Below are positions 37,012 to 44,098 of a stretch of DNA of 51,819 bases, one piece after another. The stretch's first letter is position 1. Each line of letters starts with the position of its first letter. The notes below the pieces were generated by a model. That model worked only from the letters and a program-made list of their open reading frames with translations. It was not told the DNA's origin and did no database searches. Both the position numbers and the translations under genes were made by a program. The stretch comes from Streptomyces canus (lineage in GTDB: Bacteria > Actinomycetota > Actinomycetes > Streptomycetales > Streptomycetaceae), in NCBI RefSeq assembly GCF_001514145.1, contig NZ_KQ948664.1, positions 1,948 through 53,766 on the forward strand. Reading direction: 5' to 3'.

Positions 37012-39555
37012 ATGGCTACGACCACACCAACCGGTGTGCGGGCTCACGCCAAGCACGGGGGAGGCTCCACCGAGTACGCCCCCATGACGCACCGGCAGAT
37101 CATGGAGGCCATCTCCGGGCTGCTGCTCGGCATGTTCGTGGCGATCCTGTCGTCCACGATCGTCACCAACGCGCTCCCGCACATCATCAGCGACCTGGGC
37201 GGCGGCCAGTCCGCCTACACCTGGGTCGTCACCGCCGCCCTGCTGTCGATGACCGCGGCCACCCCCCTGTGGGGCAAGCTCGCCGACCTGTACAGCAAGA
37301 AGGCACTCGTCCAGATCGCCCTGGTCATCTACGTCCTGGGCTCCGCGGCCGCCGGTCTCTCGCAGAACGCCGGCATGCTGATCGCCTGCCGCGTCGTCCA
37401 GGGCATCGGCGTCGGCGGTCTGTCCGCCCTCGCGCAGATCGTCATGGCGGCGATGATCTCCCCGCGTGAGCGCGGCCGTTACTCCGGCTACCTCGGCGCG
37501 ACCTTCGCCGTCGCCACCGTCGGCGGCCCGCTGCTCGGCGGTGTCATCACCGACACCTCGTGGCTGGGCTGGCGCTGGTGCTTCTACGTCGGCGTCCCCT
37601 TCGCCGTCATCGCGCTGATCGTGCTGCAGAAGACCCTGCACCTGCCGGTCGTGAAGCGGGACGTGAAGGTCGACTGGGCCGGGGCGTTCTTCGTCGCCGC
37701 CACCGTCTCGCTGCTGCTGGTCTGGGTCACCTTCGCCGGTGACAAGTACGACTGGATCTCCTGGCAGACGTACGCGATGGTCGGTGGTTCGATCGTCCTC
37801 GGTCTGGTGTTCGTGCTGGTCGAGTCCAAGGTGCGCGAGCCGATCATCCCGCTGCGCCTGTTCAGGAACCGCACCATCACGCTCGCGTCGCTGGCCTCGC
37901 TGTTCGTCGGTGTCGCGATGTTCACCGGCACGGTCTTCTTCAGCCAGTACTTCCAGCTGGCCCGCGACAAGTCCCCGACGATGTCGGGTGTGATGACCAT
38001 CCCGATGATCGGTGGTCTGTTCGTCTCCTCCACCGTCTCCGGGCAGTTCATCACCCGCACCGGACGCTGGAAGGCGTGGCTGGTGAGCGGTGGTGTCCTG
38101 GTGACGGCCGGACTGGGCCTGCTGGGCACCATCCGGTACGACACGGCGTACTGGAAGATGTCGATCTTCATGGCCCTGCTGGGTCTCGGCATCGGCATGA
38201 TGATGCAGAACCTGGTGCTGTGCACGCAGAACCAGGTCGACCCGAGCGACCTCGGCTCGGCCAGCTCGACGGTCACCTTCTTCCGTTCCCTCGGTGGTGC
38301 GGTCGGCGTCTCCGCGCTCGGCGCGGTCATGTCCCACCGGATCACGCACTACGTCACGGACGGCGTCGCCGCCCTCGACCCCAAGTACCAGGCCGCGCTG
38401 TCCGGTTCCGGCTCGTCCACCGACAGCATCCCGGACCTGGCCAAGCTGCCGGCCCCGGTGCGCACCCTCATGGAGAGCGCCTACGGCCACGGCATCGCGG
38501 ACGTCTTCCTGATCGCCGGTGGCCTCGCGGCCGTCGCGTTCCTGATCACGCTGTTCATCAAGGAGGTTCCGCTGAAGACGAAGGGCGCACTGGCGCAGGC
38601 GGCCGGCGAGGACGCGCCCGCCGAGGCCCCCGTGGAGGCCGCGGCCCCCGCGGAAGCTGCGGCTCCGACGACTGCAGGGCACACGCCCAGCTGGGCCACC
38701 ACCACCTCCGACACCGAGACCGCTCCCGACGGCACGCAGCGGTTGTCCGCCGTCGCCACCCTGACCCGCCCCGAGGAGTCCTCGGCCGGCTCCGGCGGCA
38801 TCCCGGTCCGCGGCTTCGTGCGCGGCAACGAGAGCGCGCCGGTCCCGCAGGCCGCGGTCACGTTGATCTCGCTCGCGGGACGGCAGCTGGGCCGGTCGGT
38901 GACGCAGGCCGACGGCTCTTACGCGGTCGAGGCGCCGAGCGTGGGGTCGTACGTCCTGATCGCCTCCGCCGACGGCTTCCAGCCGCAGGCGTCCACGGTG
39001 CTCGTGAACAGCGAGCCGGTGGCCTACGACGTCCTCCTCAGCGGCACCAGCGGGCTGAACGGGCTCGTGCGGGCCGCGCGGAGCGGGGAGCCGGTCAAGG
39101 ACGCGATGGTGATCGTCACCGATGTGCGCGGCGATCTGCTGGCCACCGGGACCACCGGTGAGCAGGGCGAGTTCGCCTTCGGCGAGCTGGTGCCGGGTGC
39201 GGTGACCGTCGCGGTGAACGCCGCCGGGTTCCGGCCGCGCGCGCTGCCCGTCGAGGTCGGTGGCACCGGCGTCACCCGTATCGAGGTCGACCTCGATACG
39301 GGGGCCCGCCTCCAGGGCGTCGTACGGGCGCCGCACGGTCCGCTGGCCGACGCACGGGTCACCCTCGTGGACGGTGCGGGCAACGTGGTCGGTACCGCCA
39401 CCACGGGGACGGACGGGGCGTACGCCTTCACCGACCTGGACGGCGGCGAGTACACGGTCATCGCGACGGGCTACCCGCCGCAGGCGACGGCCCTGACGGT
39501 GAACGGCCCCGCGGTCGACGGCCACGACATCGAACTCGCCCACCCCGGCGAGTAG
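37012..39555 (+). CDS. DHA2-type MFS drug exporter fused to carboxypeptidase-regulatory-like domains
   Basis: An 847-residue protein. Residues ~25-530 are a 14-helix DHA2 (EmrB/QacA) exporter: ALPHIISDLGGGQSAYTWVV, TPLWGKLADLYSKKALV, RVVQGIGVGGLSALAQIVMA. A Pro/Ala/Glu linker (~535-590) leads to three beta-sandwich repeats of ~80 residues (from ~595, ~679 and ~761), such as PVPQAAVTLISLAGRQLGRS and PLADARVTLVDGAGNVVGTA, of the CarboxypepD_reg/SpaA-like type. In 14-helix transporters the C-terminus is cytoplasmic, so these normally extracellular folds would sit inside. AAGGAAG lies 5 nt before ATG 37012. Confidence 0.88.
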   Translation: MATTTPTGVRAHAKHGGGSTEYAPMTHRQIMEAISGLLLGMFVAILSSTIVTNALPHIISDLGGGQSAYTWVVTAALLSMTAATPLWGKLADLYSKKALVQIALVIYVLGSAAAGLSQNAGMLIACRVVQGIGVGGLSALAQIVMAAMISPRERGRYSGYLGATFAVATVGGPLLGGVITDTSWLGWRWCFYVGVPFAVIALIVLQKTLHLPVVKRDVKVDWAGAFFVAATVSLLLVWVTFAGDKYDWISWQTYAMVGGSIVLGLVFVLVESKVREPIIPLRLFRNRTITLASLASLFVGVAMFTGTVFFSQYFQLARDKSPTMSGVMTIPMIGGLFVSSTVSGQFITRTGRWKAWLVSGGVLVTAGLGLLGTIRYDTAYWKMSIFMALLGLGIGMMMQNLVLCTQNQVDPSDLGSASSTVTFFRSLGGAVGVSALGAVMSHRITHYVTDGVAALDPKYQAALSGSGSSTDSIPDLAKLPAPVRTLMESAYGHGIADVFLIAGGLAAVAFLITLFIKEVPLKTKGALAQAAGEDAPAEAPVEAAAPAEAAAPTTAGHTPSWATTTSDTETAPDGTQRLSAVATLTRPEESSAGSGGIPVRGFVRGNESAPVPQAAVTLISLAGRQLGRSVTQADGSYAVEAPSVGSYVLIASADGFQPQASTVLVNSEPVAYDVLLSGTSGLNGLVRAARSGEPVKDAMVIVTDVRGDLLATGTTGEQGEFAFGELVPGAVTVAVNAAGFRPRALPVEVGGTGVTRIEVDLDTGARLQGVVRAPHGPLADARVTLVDGAGNVVGTATTGTDGAYAFTDLDGGEYTVIATGYPPQATALTVNGPAVDGHDIELAHPGE

Positions 39556-39644
39556 TCCACCGACTCCGGCCCGTGGCAGGGGGCGCGCTCCGAGCGGAGG
39601 TGCGCGCCCGCCACGGGCCGGTCTTCTTCGAGGAGTTACGTGAA

Positions 39645-40466
39645 ATGGGACTGAGCGCGAGGATCCGGACCCGGGACGGATGGGCCGTGTCGCACGCGGT
39701 CGTCACGGTGACCGACATGACCGGGACGCAGGTGCTGCGCGCGGAGGCGGATGCCGAAGGGGCGGTACGGGACGGCACACCGCTGGAGCCGGGGCCGTAC
39801 ACCATCATCGTCACGGCCGTCGGCTACGCGCCCGCCGCGTCGAGCGCGATCGTCACCGCGAGCGGCCGGGCCGAGGTCGGCACGGTCACACTCGCCCGCA
39901 TCGGCGGGGCCGAACTTCCGCCGCCGGGGCCCTGGACCATGGACCCGGCCCACTCCAGCGTGGGCGCGGTGGCCCAGCACCTGGGGATCTCCAGCGTGCA
40001 CGGCCGCTTCACCGACTTCACGGCGGCGATCGAGGTCGCCCCGGACGACGTGACCAAGTCGCGGGTGGAGGCGGTGATCCGGGCGGCGTCCATCGACACG
40101 GGGAACGCGATGCGGGACGAGCACCTGCGGTCGGCCGACTTCCTGGACGTCGAGCGGCACCCGGAGATCACGTACCGGTCCACGGGGCTGGCCGTGGCCG
40201 GCACGGACCGGTGGACCGTACGGGGTGAGCTGGCGATGCGTGGTGTCGTGCGCCCCGTCGACCTGGACCTGGCGTATCTGGGGACGGGGGCCGATCCCTG
40301 GGGCGGGACCCGTGCCGCCTTCCGGGCCACCACCCAGCTTCGGCGGGAGGACTTCGCCATGAACTACAACCAGGTCGTGCAGGCGGGGATCGCGGCGATC
40401 GGTACGACGCTGAAGGTCGAGCTCGATGTCCAGGCGGTGCAGGGGGAGTCGCTGCCGCAGGCCTGA
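39645..40466 (+). CDS. YceI-family protein with an N-terminal carboxypeptidase-regulatory-like domain
   Basis: A 273-residue protein. Residues ~1-85 repeat the domain found at the exporter's tail (DGWAVSHAVVTVTDMTGTQV; GPYTIIVTAVGYAPAASSAI). Residues ~95-270 are a YceI lipocalin-like barrel (WTMDPAHSSVGAVAQHLGIS; MRDEHLRSADFLDVERHPEI; QLRREDFAMNYNQ). YceI barrels bind long isoprenoid or lipid ligands. No signal peptide, so cytoplasmic. ATG 39645 with GAGGAG upstream; it lies 89 bp after the exporter stop and is probably in the same MarR-controlled unit. Confidence 0.88.
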   Translation: MGLSARIRTRDGWAVSHAVVTVTDMTGTQVLRAEADAEGAVRDGTPLEPGPYTIIVTAVGYAPAASSAIVTASGRAEVGTVTLARIGGAELPPPGPWTMDPAHSSVGAVAQHLGISSVHGRFTDFTAAIEVAPDDVTKSRVEAVIRAASIDTGNAMRDEHLRSADFLDVERHPEITYRSTGLAVAGTDRWTVRGELAMRGVVRPVDLDLAYLGTGADPWGGTRAAFRATTQLRREDFAMNYNQVVQAGIAAIGTTLKVELDVQAVQGESLPQA

Positions 40467-40500
40467 GGGCGTTGTCAGTGGCAGGTCGTACCGTTCTGGC

Positions 40501-41100
40501 ATGGAGCGAACCACGGGGGTGCAGGCCTACTACGCCGAGTCGGCGCAGCGGCTGGGAAGGGTGTACGAGAGCGTCTCCTTCGAGTCGGTGCACGAGGCGC
40601 TGCTGGATCTGCTGCCGGAGCCGCCCGCGCGGGCGCTGGACGTCGGCGCGGGGACGGGGCGGGACGCGGCGGCGCTGGCCCGGCGCGGGTTCACGGTCGA
40701 CGCGGTGGAGCCGGTGCCGGAGCTGCGGGACCTGGCCGAGCGGCTGCATCCGGGCAGCGGGGTGACCTGGCGGGCGGGCGCGCTCCCGGAGATACCCGGC
40801 GTCCAGGGGCCGTACGACATCGTCCTGCTGTCCGCGGTGTGGATGCACCTGCGGCCGGAGGAACGGCCCATCGCCATGCGGCGCCTGGCCGAACTCCTCG
40901 GCCCCGGCGGCATCCTGCTGATCACCCTGCGGCGCGGTGAGCCGCCGGTGGACCGGCGGATGTTCGACATCGCGCCGGAGGAGGTCGCCGGGCACGGGGC
41001 AGCGGCGGGGCTGAGGCTGCTGCGGATCGTGGACGAGAAGGCGGACCGACTCGGCCGGGACGCGGTTCACTGGAACGCCGTGGCGCTCCAACTAGGCTGA
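40501..41100 (+). CDS. Class I SAM-dependent methyltransferase
   Basis: A 199-residue methyltransferase. SAM-binding motif I is ALDVGAGTGRDAAALARRGF, motif II acidic residue is in VDAVEPVPELRDLA, and DIVLLSAVWMHL is motif IV. LLGPGGILLITLRRGEPP is post II. Substrate unknown; the overall pattern is of small-molecule methyltransferases. ATG 40501 is close to a -10-like TACCGT, perhaps leaderless. The upstream in-frame extension overlaps the YceI gene and is rejected. Confidence 0.87.
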   Translation: MERTTGVQAYYAESAQRLGRVYESVSFESVHEALLDLLPEPPARALDVGAGTGRDAAALARRGFTVDAVEPVPELRDLAERLHPGSGVTWRAGALPEIPGVQGPYDIVLLSAVWMHLRPEERPIAMRRLAELLGPGGILLITLRRGEPPVDRRMFDIAPEEVAGHGAAAGLRLLRIVDEKADRLGRDAVHWNAVALQLG

Positions 41101-41104
41101 CGTC

Positions 41105-41578
41105 ATGGCACCGAACATTGCTACCAACAAGGCCGTCTCGCTGGACGAGTTGCTGGACTTCGTACGCCCCCGGCACCGGGCGATCCTGCTGACGCGGCGG
41201 GGGGACGGGTCACCGCAGGCCTCGCCGTTGACCTGCGGGGTGGACGACTCCGGGCGGATCGTCGTCTCGACATACCCCGAGCGGGCCAAGACGCGGAACG
41301 CGAAGCGGGACTCCCAGGTCAGCGTGATCGTGCTGAGCGACGACTGGAACGGACCGTGGGTCCAGGTCGACGGGACCGCGGAGGTCGTCGACTCGCCGGA
41401 GTCCGTGGAGCCGTTGGTGGAGTACTACCGGAACATCGCCGGGGAGCATCCCGACTGGGACGAGTACCGGGCGGCGATGGTGAAGCAGGGCAAGTCGATC
41501 ATTCGGGTCACTCCGGTGCGGTGGGGTCCCGTGGCTACCGGTGGATTTCCCGAGCGGTTGGCCTCGCCGGACGCCTGA
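41105..41578 (+). CDS. PPOX-class F420-dependent oxidoreductase
   Basis: A 157-residue split-barrel flavin/F420 protein: LLDFVRPRHRAILLTRRGDG; SPLTCGVDDSGRIVVSTYPE; AKTRNAKRDSQVSVIVLSDD; GPWVQVDGTAEVVD. This matches the actinobacterial PPOX/FDOR class, which uses F420H2 or FMN to reduce small molecules. ATG 41105 is 6 bp after TAGGCT, so the mRNA is probably leaderless. It starts 4 bp after the methyltransferase stop. Confidence 0.9.
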   Translation: MAPNIATNKAVSLDELLDFVRPRHRAILLTRRGDGSPQASPLTCGVDDSGRIVVSTYPERAKTRNAKRDSQVSVIVLSDDWNGPWVQVDGTAEVVDSPESVEPLVEYYRNIAGEHPDWDEYRAAMVKQGKSIIRVTPVRWGPVATGGFPERLASPDA

Positions 41579-41595
41579 GGGAGCGGTGAGCGCGC

Positions 41596-42357
41596 CTAGG
41601 GGCGTTCGGCCATCGCCTCGATTCCCTTGATCAACAGGTCAAGGGCGAACGTGAAGTCCCTGTCCCTCATCTCCTCCACCGTGTCGCCTCCCCTCGCCGT
41701 CATGATCTCCTCGTTCTCCTTGAGGATCTCCGCGGCACCGGGGGCCCGGGTGGCGGTGGTCATGGCGTGGCGGAAGTAGGCCTCCTGGGTCATGCTGGCC
41801 TGGGCGGAGCGGGCGATGAAGTGGCCCTCGATGGTGCCGAAGCCGTAGACGAACTGGAAGACGGCGGAGATCGCGCCGGTGATGCCGTGTGCGGGCAGGC
41901 CGGTCCTGCGGACGACCCGGTGCACGATCCGGGAGAGCGCCAGGGAGTTGGGGCCGATGTTGAGGAACGTCCCGGCCAGCGGTGAGACCCAGGGGTGCCG
42001 GACCAGCAGGCTCCGGTACTCCTTGGCGACCGTGCGCAGTTGGTCCCGCCAGTCCTCGTCGGCCTCCGGGTCCGGCAGCTCCAGTTCGCCGAAGGCCGCG
42101 TCCAGGGCGAGTTCGAGGAGGTCGTCCTTGGTGTCGACGTACCAGTAGACGGACATCGCGGTCACGTTCAGTTCGGCGGCCAGCCGCCGCATGGAGAACT
42201 TGGCCAGCCCTTCGGCGTCCAGGAGACGGACCGTCACCTCGGTGATCCGGTCCCGGTCGAGTCCCGACGGCTGCCCGCCGCCACGCCCGCCCCGGCGCAC
42301 CTTGCCCTCCAGCCACACACTGGTCCGACTCGAGGCCTTCTGGCCTGCGTTAGGCAT
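41596..42357 (-). CDS. TetR-family regulator
   Basis: A 253-residue repressor with a basic N-terminal extension of ~33 residues. The helix-turn-helix is LLDAEGLAKFSMRRLAAELN, then VTAMSVYWYVDTKDDLLELA. The long C-terminal domain (GTFLNIGPNSLALSRIVHRV; YGFGTIEGHFIARSAQASMT) is the TetR_C type of drug-responsive repressors. It lies 143 bp downstream of an MFS exporter on the same strand and probably controls it through the palindrome at 43986-44017. Confidence 0.9.
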   Translation of the reverse strand: MPNAGQKASSRTSVWLEGKVRRGGRGGGQPSGLDRDRITEVTVRLLDAEGLAKFSMRRLAAELNVTAMSVYWYVDTKDDLLELALDAAFGELELPDPEADEDWRDQLRTVAKEYRSLLVRHPWVSPLAGTFLNIGPNSLALSRIVHRVVRRTGLPAHGITGAISAVFQFVYGFGTIEGHFIARSAQASMTQEAYFRHAMTTATRAPGAAEILKENEEIMTARGGDTVEEMRDRDFTFALDLLIKGIEAMAERP

Positions 42358-42500
42358 GGCGCACCTTTCGAGTACATCCGTCCACTTGCGAAGATGCTAG
42401 GCCTTACCGGGGTGCGAGCCGCATCGACGTGCGGCTCCGCCGCGCGGGCGCGACCAGCCACGACGGACTCGCACCCGCCGACGGCCCGAAGCCCCCATCC

Positions 42501-43982
42501 CTAGGCTCCCTCTGCCCGCTCAGCCCGCCGCAGCAACACCGCGGCGACCACTCCGCCCAGCAACACGGCGCCCGCCCCCACCAACTGACTGCTCTCCAGG
42601 CCGGAGGCGAACGCCTCGGTGATCCGCGCCCGCTCCTGTGCCGACCCCGCCTGCGCCAGCGCCGCCGGCAGGGACGCCGCCGCCACCGAGACCAGCGCCG
42701 CGAAGCGGGAGTTCAGCACCGCGCCCAGCACAGCGACGCCGAGCCCCTGCCCGAACTCGGCGAGCGTTCCGTTGATACCGGCTCCCACCCCCGCCTTCTC
42801 CGGAGGAATCGCGCTCATGACGGCGTTGGCCATGGCCGGCATCGCGAAGGCGACCCCGGCGCCCATGACGACCAGGCCGGCCAGCATGCCGCCGTACCCG
42901 TGACGGCCGAGCACGGCGATCGCCGCGAGGCCCACGGCCAGACAGGTCATCCCGAGGGCGATGGTGAGCGGTGTGCCGGCCCTCGGCAGGAGCTTCGCGC
43001 TGACCCCGGTGAGGTTGAGGGCGACGATGGTGAGGGCGAACGGCGCCGTCCGCAGTCCGGCCTCCAGCGGGTCGTATCCGAGGACGAACTGCAGGTGCTG
43101 CGTGAGCAGGAAGAGCGAGCCCGCCATGCCGAAGGCGACGAGGATCGCGCCCGCGACGGCCCCGGTGAACCGCTGGTTGCGGAAGAAGTGCATGTCGAGC
43201 ATGGGGTACGGGGCGCGCAGTTCCCACATGGCGAACCCGGTCAGCACCACGGCTCCGACCGCGGCGGAGGTGAGGGTGGTGGCGGAGGTCCAGCCGTGGT
43301 CCGGGCCGGAGATGATCGCGTAGACGAGGCTCGTCATGCCGATCGTGGAGAGCAGTGCGCCGAGCAGGTCGGGGCGGTCGCCCTGCGGGTTCTTGGACTC
43401 GGGCACCAGGGCCAGGACGGCCACCAGGCCGATGGCCGCGACCGGGATGTTGACGAGGAAGATCGCGCCCCACCAGAAGTGGTCGAGCATCACACCGCCG
43501 AGCAGTGGTCCTACGGCGAAGCCGAGCGAGTTGACCGTCGACCAGAGGCCGATCGCCTTCACGCGTTCGCTGTCGTCGAAGATCTGGACCACGACGGCGA
43601 GCGTGGTGGTGATGAGCAGCGCGCCGCCGACGCCCATGCCGGCGCGGGCCGCGATCAGCTGTGCGCTGGTGGTGGCGAGACCGGCCACCAGGGAGCCGAC
43701 GCCGAACAGGGCCAGGCCCGCCATCAGCAGCTTCTTGCGGCCGTAGCGGTCGGCGGCGCTGCCCGCGGTGAGCAGCAGACCGGACTGCACCAGCGAATAC
43801 GCGTTGATCATCCACTGGATGTCGGAGGTGGCCGCGCCCAGTTCCCGGGTGAGCGAGGGGATCGCGACGTTCAGGACGGTGTTGTCGAGCAGCACGGTCA
43901 GCTGCGCGAGACAGATGACGCCGAGTATCAGCCAGCGCTGGGGATGGCCCTGGGAGACGGTGACGGGAGCGGGAGCGGACAT
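42501..43982 (-). CDS. DHA2-family MFS multidrug exporter
   Basis: A 493-residue, 14-helix exporter: QLTVLLDNTVLNVAIPSLTR; LVQSGLLLTAGSAADRYGRK (motif A region); RAGMGVGGALLITTTLAVVV; GAGINGTLAEFGQGLGVAVL. Proton-driven drug export at the cell membrane is the family role. ATG 43982 is preferred; the upstream in-frame extension runs through the palindromic operator. It is likely repressed by the TetR gene downstream. Confidence 0.92.
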   Translation of the reverse strand: MSAPAPVTVSQGHPQRWLILGVICLAQLTVLLDNTVLNVAIPSLTRELGAATSDIQWMINAYSLVQSGLLLTAGSAADRYGRKKLLMAGLALFGVGSLVAGLATTSAQLIAARAGMGVGGALLITTTLAVVVQIFDDSERVKAIGLWSTVNSLGFAVGPLLGGVMLDHFWWGAIFLVNIPVAAIGLVAVLALVPESKNPQGDRPDLLGALLSTIGMTSLVYAIISGPDHGWTSATTLTSAAVGAVVLTGFAMWELRAPYPMLDMHFFRNQRFTGAVAGAILVAFGMAGSLFLLTQHLQFVLGYDPLEAGLRTAPFALTIVALNLTGVSAKLLPRAGTPLTIALGMTCLAVGLAAIAVLGRHGYGGMLAGLVVMGAGVAFAMPAMANAVMSAIPPEKAGVGAGINGTLAEFGQGLGVAVLGAVLNSRFAALVSVAAASLPAALAQAGSAQERARITEAFASGLESSQLVGAGAVLLGGVVAAVLLRRAERAEGA

Positions 43983-43985
43983 GCC

Positions 43986-44017
43986 GTACACCGTAGAACG
44001 GTTCCCATACGCTGTAC
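43986..44017. promoter_or_regulatory. Palindromic operator of the MFS/TetR unit
   Basis: GTACACCGTA (43986-43995) and TACGCTGTAC (44008-44017) are inverted copies with one mismatch and a 12-nt spacer, starting 4 bp upstream of the exporter ATG. It overlaps the expected promoter, as TetR operators do. Confidence 0.65.
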
Positions 44018-44041
44018 AACAAACTTTCCGGCCATGGACAT

Positions 44042-44082
44042 GGCACAGGGGCGGCACCCCACGCGGTCGCCGCCCCTGTGCC
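44042..44082 (-). terminator. 14-bp perfect hairpin after the GT39 gene
   Basis: GGCACAGGGGCGGC (44042-44055) pairs perfectly with 44069-44082 (13-nt loop), 17 bp past the GT39 stop. It separates the glycosyltransferase operon from the MFS gene on the same strand. Confidence 0.75.
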
Positions 44083-44098
44083 CTGATCCGGTCCTACG

